From contig JANXTA010000092.1 in assembly GCA_025356395.1 (NCBI GenBank), positions 1 through 48,775 of the forward strand: DNA of 48,775 nt, read 5' to 3'. Below, one piece after another: positions 25,231 to 34,079 of the stretch; the first letter of the stretch is position 1, and the number at the start of each line of letters is the position of its first letter. This DNA is from Betaproteobacteria bacterium. Its GTDB lineage: Bacteria; Pseudomonadota; Gammaproteobacteria; Burkholderiales; Burkholderiaceae_D. The notes under the pieces were generated by a model. The model had not been told where the DNA came from and ran no database searches. It saw only the letters and a program-made list of their open reading frames with translations. A program made the position numbers and the translations under genes.

Positions 25231-26352
25231 TCATCGGACGAAGCGTGCGCGGATCCGCAGATCGTCGCCTATGCGGCAGACGTCATAGTAAGTCAGGCCT
25301 AGCCGTCCACTCAAATCGTCGATCGCCGGCAGCTCGATCATCGGCATGCCTGGCCCGAGCAGCGTGGGCGCGACATAGAGCAACAGTTCGTCGACGCAGC
25401 CCGCGCGCAGCAGCGATCCGTTCAGCTTGCTGCCCGCCTCCACGTGCAGCTCGTTGACCTCGCGACGACCCAGCTCCGCGATCAGCGCGACCAGATCGAC
25501 CTTGCCGGTGTCGTTCGCCAGCACCAGCGTCTCGCACCCCGCATCGGCGAGGGTCTCGCGCCGTCGCCCATCGTCGACCGCGCCCACCACCAGCAGTCGC
25601 CTGTCTTCGGCGATGTTGCGCACGATGCGGGCATCGAGCGGGACCTCGAAGCGGCTGTCGACGAGGACGCGCCAGGGTTGCCGCGCCGGATGATCGATGT
25701 CGCCGATGCCGCGCACGTCCAGACGCGGATCGTCGAGCCTCACCGTGCCGATGCCGGTCAGCAACGCCGAGGCCCGCGCGCGCCATGCGTGTCCGTCCTG
25801 CCGCGCTGCCTCGCCGGTGATCCACTGGCTCTTGCCGTTGGTTAGCGCCGACTGGCCGTCGAGGCTGGCGGCCAGCTTCATCCGCACCCAGGGTCGTCCC
25901 CGCGTCATCCGCGACACGAAGCCGATGTTGAGTTCGCGCGCCTCGTCGACGAGCAGTCCGCACTTGGTGGCGATGCCAGCGGCCTGCAGGCGCGCGAAGC
26001 CCCGACCCGCCACCAGGGGATTCGGATCTTCCATCGCCGCGACCACTCGAGCGATACCCGACGCGACCAGCGCATCCGCGCACGGCGGCGTGCGTCCGAC
26101 ATGGCTGCACGGCTCGAGCGTCACGTAGGCCGTCGCGCCACGCACGTCGAATCCGCGCTCCTGCGCGTTCTGCACCGCCCCGATCTCGGCATGCGGGCCG
26201 CCCGGCACCTGCGTCGCGCCCTCGCCGAGGATCAGGCCGTCGCGGACGATGACGCAGCCCACGCGGGGATTGGGATCGCTGCGATACAGCGCATCGCGTG
26301 CGCGCTGCAGCGCCAGCCGCATCCACTGCTCGTCGATCGTGGCCAGAGTCAT
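25231..26352 (-). CDS. ribD: Bifunctional pyrimidine deaminase/reductase RibD
   Basis: Catalyses the deamination and then side-chain reduction that follow GTP cyclohydrolase II in riboflavin synthesis. The 373 residues have an N-terminal deaminase with zinc ligands H54 (HAEIGAV, catalytic E56), C82 and C91 (PCSHVGRTPPC). The C-terminal reductase begins near PWVRMKLAASLDGQSAL and includes SQWITGEAARQDGHAWRARA and LHVEAGSKLNGSLL. The ATG at 26352 gives the family N-terminus (EQWMRLALQRA); the frame extends 21 codons upstream without support. Lies 75 bases after the second fimT-like gene. Confidence 0.95.
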   Translation of the reverse strand: MTLATIDEQWMRLALQRARDALYRSDPNPRVGCVIVRDGLILGEGATQVPGGPHAEIGAVQNAQERGFDVRGATAYVTLEPCSHVGRTPPCADALVASGIARVVAAMEDPNPLVAGRGFARLQAAGIATKCGLLVDEARELNIGFVSRMTRGRPWVRMKLAASLDGQSALTNGKSQWITGEAARQDGHAWRARASALLTGIGTVRLDDPRLDVRGIGDIDHPARQPWRVLVDSRFEVPLDARIVRNIAEDRRLLVVGAVDDGRRRETLADAGCETLVLANDTGKVDLVALIAELGRREVNELHVEAGSKLNGSLLRAGCVDELLLYVAPTLLGPGMPMIELPAIDDLSGRLGLTYYDVCRIGDDLRIRARFVR

Positions 26353-26427
26353 GTGAAGGGTCGACGGCGGAGCCGTGAACCGGAAGTGAGGTCTGAGAAC
26401 GGCGGATTGTCGCAAACCCGCGCGTCG

Positions 26428-27060
26428 TCAGCTGCAACCTGCGCGATCGGCGATCACCCGCACCCGTCCATAGGACGCCAGACAGACCGTCCGCAGAGAC
26501 ACGGACGAGCCGGTGCGATCGGCGACGACGACGCTGCCGATGTTGAGCCCGCCATTGCGTTGTCGCGGATAGCCGTGGCCGTCGAACATCACGTAGGTCC
26601 GCTGCGGCGATCCGACATCGGTGAATGGTTCGCGCGCCGGATTGGTGGGATGCGTCATCGTGATCGAGGGCGGCAACGCATCGTGCAGCGCGATCAACTC
26701 GTCACCCGCACCGCCGACCAGCGGATCGAAGACGCGATTGTCGTTGCGGTCGACGAAGATGGCCCATCCGTTTCGCCAGCGACCGTCGAGCGGCGCCAGG
26801 TACACGCGCCGGCTGCGCTTGAGGGCTTCGCTCCGTGTGAAGGCCAGCGCGTGCATGAAGTCGTTGGTGGCGGTGGTTGCCCGATGTCGGGACAGCATGC
26901 GGGACAGGCTGGGTACCGCGGTCGCGAGAAGGATGCCGACGATGCTGAGGACGATCAACGTCTCGATCAGCGTCATCCCGCGACCGCAGGATGGATCGCG
27001 AAACCGATTCGGGTCGGTCGAGGGCGGCAGGCGCGGGGCAGTCGAGGCATGTGGATCCAT
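26428..27060 (-). CDS. GspH/FimT-family pseudopilin (second copy)
   Basis: Minor pilin-like protein of 210 residues for the type IV pilus. A 28-residue basic leader ends in CGRG and is cut by prepilin peptidase before MTLIETLIVLSIVGILL; Glu at +5 is present. The body has the FimT/GspH signature TRSEALKRSRRVYLAPLDG and WAIFVDRNDN, and ends RTVCLASYGRVRVIADRAGC. It is a diverged paralog of the fimT at 27880–28491 and is split from it by a methyltransferase gene. The leader is longer than usual, so an internal start is possible but no better codon is seen. Confidence 0.85.
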   Translation of the reverse strand: MDPHASTAPRLPPSTDPNRFRDPSCGRGMTLIETLIVLSIVGILLATAVPSLSRMLSRHRATTATNDFMHALAFTRSEALKRSRRVYLAPLDGRWRNGWAIFVDRNDNRVFDPLVGGAGDELIALHDALPPSITMTHPTNPAREPFTDVGSPQRTYVMFDGHGYPRQRNGGLNIGSVVVADRTGSSVSLRTVCLASYGRVRVIADRAGCS

Positions 27061-27159
27061 GCACCCGATTCAAGTCGATCCGCGGGAGCGTGGAATCGAC
27101 CACGTCGACTAGGTCGTTCGGACTCGCCTCTGCGCCCCGACGGCGAGAATGCGACCGAT

Positions 27160-27828
27160 CTACGCTGGCTGGATGGGCCGGGCCTGGATGCCGAACTGGA
27201 GGTAGTACATGTCGTCGAGCGCACGCCCCGAGAGGCGATTGATGATGGCCATGAAACCGGGCAGCGCCTGCCAGTTCAATCCTTCCATGCGCGTCACCGA
27301 CAGGCCGCAATCGCCGAACAGGCGTTGCATGCTTTTCTTTGTGAAGAAGCGCAGGTGCGTGCGATCGAGGATGCCCGCTTCCACATAACGGAAATCGCCG
27401 TCGAACATCAGCGACTTGAGGACCGGGAAATGCCTCAGGTTCGGAATGGACGCGACGATCACGCCATCCGGCGCGAGCTTGGACTGGATGGATCGCAACA
27501 TGCTCCACGGATCGACCATGTGCTCGAGCACGTCGTTGAACGTGACGCAATCGAAATAGCCGTCCGGCAACTGTTCGATGGCCGCTTCGGCCGGCCCGCA
27601 GATGACCCGCGTGAGTCGCCCTTCCGCGACCGTCGCTGCCTTCTGCACGGGCTCGACGCCCCACACCTCGATGCCCGGACGCGCTTTCATGATGCCGGCG
27701 CCGAAGGTCCCCTCCGCACAGCCGACGTCCAGCAGCCGCTTCGTTTCGGCCGGGACGAAAGCGAAGAGCTCGCTGCGCACGTGGCCGTAATATTTTCCGT
27801 CTTCCGACGTGCCTGTACTCGTGGTCAT
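27160..27828 (-). CDS. Class I SAM-dependent methyltransferase within the minor-pilin cluster
   Basis: A 222-residue soluble methyltransferase. Motif I is LLDVGCAEGTFGAGI, then VWGVEPV for the acidic strand end, FDCVTFNDVLEHMVDPW for motif II, and GVIVASIPNLRHF for motif III. It belongs to the ubiquinone/SAM methyltransferase 11–23 group that often works on sugars or lipids in surface-polysaccharide loci. Substrate unknown. The ATG at 27828 has AGGA 5 bases upstream; a start at 27855 is possible. It sits 51 bases after fimT in the same direction, so it may be transcribed with the pil operon. PilD already N-methylates pilins, so another target is more likely. Confidence 0.88.
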   Translation of the reverse strand: MTTSTGTSEDGKYYGHVRSELFAFVPAETKRLLDVGCAEGTFGAGIMKARPGIEVWGVEPVQKAATVAEGRLTRVICGPAEAAIEQLPDGYFDCVTFNDVLEHMVDPWSMLRSIQSKLAPDGVIVASIPNLRHFPVLKSLMFDGDFRYVEAGILDRTHLRFFTKKSMQRLFGDCGLSVTRMEGLNWQALPGFMAIINRLSGRALDDMYYLQFGIQARPIQPA

Positions 27829-27879
27829 GCGGATCCTGTGGATGGGTTCGTGCATCGCATCGGGACGACCCCGATCTGG

Positions 27880-28491
27880 TCAACCCGCCGTGCAGGCATT
27901 CGCGTCCGTTCCCGTCAGGATGCGTGGTCGACCGATATTTGCCAGGCACAACGTGCGGATGTTGGGCGCGATGTTGGCATTGACCCCCGTGCTGTCGGTG
28001 ATCACGATCCCGCCGCTGAGCGCGGCGCCGGACAACAGGCGGGGATAACCGGTGCCGTCGAACTGCACATAGGTCTTGGTGCCGTCGGTGAACGCCTCGC
28101 CACCGCCCGCGCCGGCGGTCGTGATCGATGCTGGGAGAGCGCCGTGTTGATAAATCAACTCGTCGGGCACGGTGGGAAGGGCGGGGGCAGTGGTCTCGAA
28201 ACTTTGATTGTTGTTGTTGTCCACGAAGACGGTCCATCCGTACATCCATTGACCGGAGGTGCTCGGCGTGCCGGTGCTCGTGTTCGGCACCATCAGGACC
28301 TTGCGCCCGCGCTTGAGCGCCTCGGAGCGCGTCGCGGTCACGCCCTGGAGGAAATCGTTGATCGCCGCGGTCGCCCGATAGTTCGAGATGAACGAGACGA
28401 AGCTGGGTACCGCGATCGCCGCGATGATGGCGATGATGGCGACCACGACCATCAGCTCGATCAATGTGAAACCTGCGCTGCGGCGACCCAC
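27880..28491 (-). CDS. fimT: FimT/GspH-family minor pseudopilin
   Basis: Minor pilin of 203 residues. The short leader ends RRSAG and is followed by FTLIELMVVVAIIAIIAAIA with Glu at +5, a standard prepilin cleavage site and hydrophobic stalk. The body carries TRSEALKRGRKVLMVP, WTVFVDNNNNQSF, VQFDGTGYPRLL and a C-terminal pair of Cys (LCLANIG … NACTAG). I start at the GTG at 28491, 2 bases after the pilE stop; upstream reading in this frame only crosses pilE. It is probably translated by coupling from pilE. The open frame to 29292 is not real. Confidence 0.85.
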   Translation of the reverse strand: MGRRSAGFTLIELMVVVAIIAIIAAIAVPSFVSFISNYRATAAINDFLQGVTATRSEALKRGRKVLMVPNTSTGTPSTSGQWMYGWTVFVDNNNNQSFETTAPALPTVPDELIYQHGALPASITTAGAGGGEAFTDGTKTYVQFDGTGYPRLLSGAALSGGIVITDSTGVNANIAPNIRTLCLANIGRPRILTGTDANACTAG

Positions 28492-28493
28492 GA

Positions 28494-28976
28494 TCAGTTC
28501 CAGCAGCCCGCGTTGACGACCGCCGACTGCTTGAGACCGGTCGTGTCCAGGTACAGCTTGTCGCCGCACTTGGGATCGGCGTTGCCCTGGGCCGTCGCCA
28601 CCACGCGGATGCATTTGGTCGCGTCGGCGGCACTGCACGACGTGCCTTGCGCGTTGGTCAACGGGGTGGACTCGACGCTGATCAGGTAGTGCGAACTGCT
28701 CGCGTTGTCGACCGAGTAGATGCTGAACGGCGTGTTGGCGGTCTGGGCACCCGTGGAAAACAACAGGTAGGTATTGTTCTGCGTGTAGTAACGCTCTTCG
28801 GATTGCAGCGTCCTCATGATCGCCGTCTTGGCTTCGCCACGCTTGCCCTTCCAAACCGAGTCCTGGTACGACGGAATGGCGATCGCGGCCAGGATCGCGA
28901 CGATCGCCACCGTGATCATCAATTCGATCAGCGTGAACCCGCGGGACCGCTGATTCATCAGCCTGTTGTTCAGCAT
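28494..28976 (-). CDS. pilE: Type IV minor pilin PilE
   Basis: Minor pilin of 160 residues, with a leader ending QRSRG and the stalk [20 protein letters not shown] (Glu +5). The globular part begins [19 protein letters not shown], typical of PilE. It contains [10 protein letters not shown] and a C-terminal disulfide loop ([10 protein letters not shown] … GCWN). In Pseudomonas and Xanthomonas PilE belongs to the PilVWXY1E priming complex that starts pilus assembly. It is 12 bases after pilY1. The start could also be the ATG six codons later; both give a short basic leader. Confidence 0.93.
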   Translation of the reverse strand: MLNNRLMNQRSRGFTLIELMITVAIVAILAAIAIPSYQDSVWKGKRGEAKTAIMRTLQSEERYYTQNNTYLLFSTGAQTANTPFSIYSVDNASSSHYLISVESTPLTNAQGTSCSAADATKCIRVVATAQGNADPKCGDKLYLDTTGLKQSAVVNAGCWN

Positions 28977-28988
28977 GGGAAGCGCCGG

Positions 28989-31900
28989 TCAGTGACGATC
29001 GTTGTAGTTGGTGATCTCGCGCCAGCTGATACGGCCGACGGGAGGTGCCTTGGTGGCCGGCGGCGTACCGATGCCCGCGATCCCGCCCGAAGTTCCCGAC
29101 ACCAGCGTCGTCTGGGTCTTCTTGTTGATCTGTTCCCCGGTGCCGCGCGACTGGCCGGCCGTCACGGTCAGGTCGACGATCACCGGCGGTCCGGGAATAC
29201 CGACCGTCGACGTGTAGCCACCGATGCTGCCGACGAGCGGCAGGCCGCTGAGGGGATTGACCTGGTAGACGTAGCCGCCGCCGCTGCCGCACAGGCTACC
29301 CGCCAGCGTCAGCGACGTGAACGTCAGCAGGCCCGGCGCGACCGCGGCCTTGTTGACCATGCGTTCGCCCTGCGACGTGCTCGACGGGAAATCGATGTAC
29401 CAACCCTTCTTGGAGGAAGGCCCGCTGTACGTGAAGGCGCTTCCGGTCACCGACACCTGCGTTCTGCTCACCTCGGCGGTGCGCTGCTGCAGGTCGGTCG
29501 AACGCGTGATCAATGTGCCGCCGTTGGTATCGATCAGGGCGTACTGGCTTTGCGCGGCATACGGCGTCGACAGGTCGCTCTGCCCAAAATACGCGCCGGT
29601 GCCAAAGATCACCAGCGTCGAACCATAGGGACCGCTCGCGAGTTCGGGCCGCGCCGTGATCGGCTGGTAGACGTTGGTCGAAGGCGATGCGACGAAGAGG
29701 GGTAGCGGCGAAGCGACACTGCCCCGCGACGGCGTCCAGGCCGACGGGATGCCAATGGTATTCAAGCGCCACAGCTGTCCCTGCAGGTCGCCGAAATACA
29801 GCGCGGCCGCCGCGCCGTCGCCGGCGGAGCTGGGCAGTGCGGACACCGCGCCAAGGCCATTGCGCGAGGACGCGCTGATCGCCGGGAAATAGAACTTGTA
29901 GTAGTTGCCGTTCCTGACCCACGGGGTGCCGACCGTTCGATCGAGCGAGAGCAGGAAAAGCACGCCCCGATTGGTCGTGTCGGTACTGACGTAGGCGTCG
30001 GCCTGCGAATTGCTGGTACAAGCCGGCGTGCTGTTCAGCTGAGCAGGACTGAGCAATGTTGTCAGCAGGTTGACGTTGCCCGGCGACTTGCAGACGGGTC
30101 GGCGATTGTTGTAACCCGTCACCGCGGCGAAATAGCCGAAGGTCGGAGAAGTGACTCCACCCAAGGTCGTCGTGCCGGTCTGCAACTTGACGATCTGCGG
30201 CGCGAACAGGACGTTGCCCAGGTCCGCGTCGTCCGCGTCGCTGAATTCGAAGAGGACGTTGGCCGGGCCGAACGCCGTCGGGTTCGTCACATCGAGTGCG
30301 AAGACCCCTTGCCCACCACCGCCTGCTCCCGAGACCAGGACCGTCTTGTAGCTGCCGTTGACCTTGGCTTCCTGGACGGTGGGGATGGCATCGACGAACG
30401 GGTCGTGCGCATAGTTGGTGCTCGTCAGGTCGCCCAGATAGGACGAGACGAATCCCGGGATGTAGGCGAAGAGCTCCGAGCCACCGGCCGTGGTGTTGGA
30501 CGCATTGAACGCATGCAGCATGCCGTCGTTGGCCCCGGTGTAGACCGCGGGGGTCCGCCCGATGTTGGCGGCATAGAACGACTGATAGGCCGCGTCGGTG
30601 ATCCCGGTAGCCGGCGCGCCGACGTAGGTCGGAGCCGAATTGATGATGTCGCCCGCCACCGAATCCCGGGTGCGGAACGGCACGGCGTTCGATTCGTCGG
30701 CCCGGTACCCGCGCAGGTAGTTCACGCGTTGCTGGCCGCGGCCGTCGAGCACACCAGTGTCCGGGTTGACGTTGAGCGCACGCGTGTAATTCAGGTCGGA
30801 GGCCAGGTTGCCAAAGGCAAAGTCGATGGCCGATCGAACGCCGCCCAACGAGGTGATCGTGGTGACGATGTTGCGTTTGCTGGTCGAGGTATCGGTGTCG
30901 GTGCAGACCGTGGAAAACGGCGGCGTCACCCCGCAGCGCGTGGTCAGCAGCATCCCCGCATCCCAGATCGGCGTCGTGCCGACGGTGAATACGCCGCCGA
31001 TTGACGACACGGTTTTATAGAGCACCGTACCCGACCAGCGTGCCGACGAGAACTGGGAGATGTAGGTGCCAGCGGCTCCGTAGTTGAGGTTGGCCGACGT
31101 CACGGCACCCCCGGCCGCCGTGCCGGAACTCGCGCCGATGCTCGCGAAAGCCGACTGCAGACCCGCGATCAGCTTCTGCGGCGAACTCGCACGCAGGTAG
31201 TTGGCGGGCATCCCCGAGGAATCCGCCCATTCCGCATTGGAGCGAATGCCCGCACCGCCCGGATTGACCGGATCGGTCGCATAGAAAGGATTTGCCTGGG
31301 TGCCGTCAGAGCGGCTGATCGTCGGCACATTGAAACCGCCGTATTTGCCCATCAGATACAGCTGCCGGTCCCAGACCGGCCGAGTCTGACCGCCCGTGTC
31401 AACGGAGATCGTCTTGATGCTATGGATCTTGCCACCGCCCAACGCGGGCAAGTCGGGACGGATCTCGTTGGTATTCGCCCAATAAGCAGCACCTGCCGCG
31501 AGATAAGTCGCGGTATCGAACGACCCAGTCAGAGTATCTTGAATCTGGGTAGCTGCTATCGCTGTTGACGCGGACAGTGGATTCCGATCGTTGTAAGGGA
31601 ACATTTGCGGTCGCACGTCATTGGGCACGAGAGACGGTGTGCCCGCCTCGAGCACGCCGATCTTTCGCGTCCACTCGTGTGCGTCCAGGCCATCCTCCGT
31701 GACGGGCCGAGCAGAAGGTCTTATGGGGCCCAAAGGATCACCACCACCGCCCAAAGGCGCCGGACTGCCTCTGTATCCGGGTAGGTAACTGTCATCCCAG
31801 GTATCGGTGTCGGCAATGTTGATGATGTAGTTGGCCGCACATTGCGCGACGATCGGATCAGCGGGCCAATTGGTGGAACTGAGCACCGGAAAGTATCCGG

Positions 31901-33368
31901 CGACCTGATTTGGATAGATGCCTTGATAGGTCTCGGGCGTGGGCGGACGATTCCTGTACTGAAAATAGCGAATGGCCTCGTAATACATCTCACCCATCGT
32001 ATCGTAACGCTTGTATTCGCCGGCACCGCCCAGCGATCCGGCAGGTGGACTGACCTGCCTCACAGTTCCGAATCGATTCAGATAATTGATAAACCCCGAA
32101 TACTTTCCACCGAATGTCGCGGCATTGTGTTCAGGGTCGTCGACCAGCGTTCCATCCGCGTTGATCTCCGCATTGACGTTATTGGTCGCGACGCCGTTTG
32201 CGTCGTAGGTCGTGGGCCCGACATATTTCATCGGCGCTCGTAGAACACCACCCACGCGACAGCGATTCCATGGGTCATTTAAAAAGATGTTGTCCCGACA
32301 ATTGGAAGGAACCGTATAGGCCGGCGCTAATTCCGACGCCGGTAAAGATCGATCAACCAGATAACCAAAAATGGCGAAGCGCATCTTCGCCGCATTACGC
32401 TGGACCGTTCCCACGGGCTTGTATTTTCCACTCGTTCCGCCGTATTGCAAGCACAGGTCGGGGCGGGCCGGCCCCTCGGCGCTGTCGCACACATTGACGC
32501 GGATGTTGTAGACGCCCTCGTCCGTCGCCGGCTTCGTGCAATTGCCGGAGCTGCCATTGTTACTGGTCGACAAATACATGAATGTCTTGCAGTTATTGAT
32601 ATAAAGGGTCGAACCCGCGTTCGAAAAAGTGTTCCCGGGTAGCGACAACGTCGGGAACAAGCCGTCAGAAGCGTAAAAATCGGGAACGCCTGGTACGGCC
32701 GAGTTGCCCAACGAACAGTTACCGTCAGGCGCGCCCGACGTGGTGCAGCCAGTCAGGTAGGCGCGCTGAACGATCGTGCCGCGACTGGGTCCGCTTTCGT
32801 TGACGCGATTGCCGCCGGTCAGCGCATAGCGAAACTCGTCGAGTGAGCCCATCGTGGCCCAATTCAACGCATTGCCGCTGAACAATGGAAAGGCGCCGCA
32901 GCCATGATTGGCACCCGCAATGCCGGTGGGACCGGTTTGCACAGCGAAATAGCCGTTCGGATCGCCCTCGTTGTTGGCGATCGCCGAGTTGTTCGAATCC
33001 GGAAAGAGGGAAGTGACGGGAGAGCTGCTTATGTAGACATAGCACTTGGTCGAATCGAAAAAGCCGGTGTAGGTATTGGCTCCCGAGTAGATGCTGGCGC
33101 CGTTGGCGGAATAGCCCACGCAATTCGGCGGAACAGGTGAATTCGCCGAGCTGCAGATGTAAGCCTGACCCGCCGTCGGGAATTCGAGCGATGCCGAGAT
33201 CACGACATTCGGGGAAGGCGTCGCGCCGGCGTATAGCGGGCCCGTGGAGATGTCGACGATCTGGGCGGACGCAGCGGATGCGGCGAGCAGCGCCAGCGAG
33301 AAAGTCGCGATCAAATTCGCAACGCACACAGGCCGACTCCAACGCAGGACGCAATGGAAGAATTTCAT
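28989..33368 (-). CDS. pilY1: Type IV pilus tip adhesin/assembly factor PilY1
   Basis: Large exported protein (1459 residues) that caps the pilus and controls extension, adhesion and surface sensing. A signal peptide (NLIATFSLALLAASAASA) leads into a variable N-terminal half. The C-terminal part (from about residue 890) is the conserved seven-bladed propeller: PAVYTGANDGMLHAFNAS, ELFAYIPGFV, VLVSGAGGGGQGVFALDVT, and the acidic FSDADDADLGNV segment that lies near the calcium loop in relatives. The N-terminal half is clearly AT-richer than the rest (bases 32041–32100 are 29/60 GC). The ATG at 33368 has AGGA 7 bases upstream and lies 3 bases after the pilX stop. Confidence 0.94.
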   Translation of the reverse strand: MKFFHCVLRWSRPVCVANLIATFSLALLAASAASAQIVDISTGPLYAGATPSPNVVISASLEFPTAGQAYICSSANSPVPPNCVGYSANGASIYSGANTYTGFFDSTKCYVYISSSPVTSLFPDSNNSAIANNEGDPNGYFAVQTGPTGIAGANHGCGAFPLFSGNALNWATMGSLDEFRYALTGGNRVNESGPSRGTIVQRAYLTGCTTSGAPDGNCSLGNSAVPGVPDFYASDGLFPTLSLPGNTFSNAGSTLYINNCKTFMYLSTSNNGSSGNCTKPATDEGVYNIRVNVCDSAEGPARPDLCLQYGGTSGKYKPVGTVQRNAAKMRFAIFGYLVDRSLPASELAPAYTVPSNCRDNIFLNDPWNRCRVGGVLRAPMKYVGPTTYDANGVATNNVNAEINADGTLVDDPEHNAATFGGKYSGFINYLNRFGTVRQVSPPAGSLGGAGEYKRYDTMGEMYYEAIRYFQYRNRPPTPETYQGIYPNQVAGYFPVLSSTNWPADPIVAQCAANYIINIADTDTWDDSYLPGYRGSPAPLGGGGDPLGPIRPSARPVTEDGLDAHEWTRKIGVLEAGTPSLVPNDVRPQMFPYNDRNPLSASTAIAATQIQDTLTGSFDTATYLAAGAAYWANTNEIRPDLPALGGGKIHSIKTISVDTGGQTRPVWDRQLYLMGKYGGFNVPTISRSDGTQANPFYATDPVNPGGAGIRSNAEWADSSGMPANYLRASSPQKLIAGLQSAFASIGASSGTAAGGAVTSANLNYGAAGTYISQFSSARWSGTVLYKTVSSIGGVFTVGTTPIWDAGMLLTTRCGVTPPFSTVCTDTDTSTSKRNIVTTITSLGGVRSAIDFAFGNLASDLNYTRALNVNPDTGVLDGRGQQRVNYLRGYRADESNAVPFRTRDSVAGDIINSAPTYVGAPATGITDAAYQSFYAANIGRTPAVYTGANDGMLHAFNASNTTAGGSELFAYIPGFVSSYLGDLTSTNYAHDPFVDAIPTVQEAKVNGSYKTVLVSGAGGGGQGVFALDVTNPTAFGPANVLFEFSDADDADLGNVLFAPQIVKLQTGTTTLGGVTSPTFGYFAAVTGYNNRRPVCKSPGNVNLLTTLLSPAQLNSTPACTSNSQADAYVSTDTTNRGVLFLLSLDRTVGTPWVRNGNYYKFYFPAISASSRNGLGAVSALPSSAGDGAAAALYFGDLQGQLWRLNTIGIPSAWTPSRGSVASPLPLFVASPSTNVYQPITARPELASGPYGSTLVIFGTGAYFGQSDLSTPYAAQSQYALIDTNGGTLITRSTDLQQRTAEVSRTQVSVTGSAFTYSGPSSKKGWYIDFPSSTSQGERMVNKAAVAPGLLTFTSLTLAGSLCGSGGGYVYQVNPLSGLPLVGSIGGYTSTVGIPGPPVIVDLTVTAGQSRGTGEQINKKTQTTLVSGTSGGIAGIGTPPATKAPPVGRISWREITNYNDRH

Positions 33369-33371
33369 GGA

Positions 33372-34079
33372 CTAATCCTGTGTGCTGACGATGCTCTGAA
33401 GAACGACTTGCGAGTTGGCGTTGGCGCCGAAGCCCATGGCCGTGATGCGAAACATTGATTTACAGCCGGCGCCCGCCGCCGCAGTCGGGCCGGTGCACGA
33501 GTCGAACGCGACGTTCTTCGGAACGATTTCGATGATGTAGCGCGGCGGGTACTTGGAGAGCGGGAGCGCGCCCATCGCCGCAGTCGCCTGGGACGGATAG
33601 ATGGCGCCCGTGTACTGGCCGTACTGCACGGTGTTGGGCGATACGTTGCTGCCTGACGCGTCGGCGAAGAAGTTGACGCCGGCGCTCAAATAGGCGGGAG
33701 CCGCGGCGTTGTAGGCGCACAGCCCCTGTCCGAGCGAAGGCGCCGCGCCGCAGTCGGCGACGAAATAGACACCGCTAGCTTCGTTGAAGCAGATCTGCGA
33801 GGTCGCCCGGCCATGCCCATGCTGCAAGGGAACGCCGCAAGCCGGCGATGCCGGGTTGAGGATTTCGGCTTCCCCGTCCTTGAGGGCCGCCTCGGCCGCC
33901 TGGAACGCGATCTGGCGATCGCGGTCGTTGCGCGCACCGCGCTCCTCGTTGATCGCCATCTGCGAACTGCTGATGCCGAGGATGATGATGACGATCAGCA
34001 TCATCAACGCCACGATCAGCGAGAAGCCGCGCTCGGCACTTCGAAGACCCCATGAGGACCTGTTTCGTGAAAGCTTCAT
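33372..34079 (-). CDS. pilX: Type IV pilus minor pilin PilX
   Basis: Minor pilin of 235 residues. The leader ends RSAERG before FSLIVALMMLIVIIILGISS. Position +5 is Val rather than Glu, which is usual for PilX-type pilins. The following MAINEERGARNDRDRQIAFQAAEAALKD fits the PilX N-domain (PF14341). Four Cys in the body (ACGVPL, QICFN, DCGAA, LCAYN) and CTG … CKSMF near the end suggest disulfides. The start overlaps the pilW stop by ATGA. The longer open frame to 34517 would run through pilW and is rejected. Confidence 0.92.
   Translation of the reverse strand: MKLSRNRSSWGLRSAERGFSLIVALMMLIVIIILGISSSQMAINEERGARNDRDRQIAFQAAEAALKDGEAEILNPASPACGVPLQHGHGRATSQICFNEASGVYFVADCGAAPSLGQGLCAYNAAAPAYLSAGVNFFADASGSNVSPNTVQYGQYTGAIYPSQATAAMGALPLSKYPPRYIIEIVPKNVAFDSCTGPTAAAGAGCKSMFRITAMGFGANANSQVVLQSIVSTQD

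Noticed and set aside
26101-28689. 862-codon plus-strand open frame
   Set aside because: It lies antisense to ribD, both fimT-like genes, the methyltransferase and part of pilE, and its composition is His/Arg/Asp-rich with no domain. It is a GC-rich shadow frame.
27880-29292. Extended 470-codon reading of fimT
   Set aside because: The upstream two thirds overlap pilE and the end of pilY1 in a wrong frame; the GTG at 28491 gives a proper prepilin leader.
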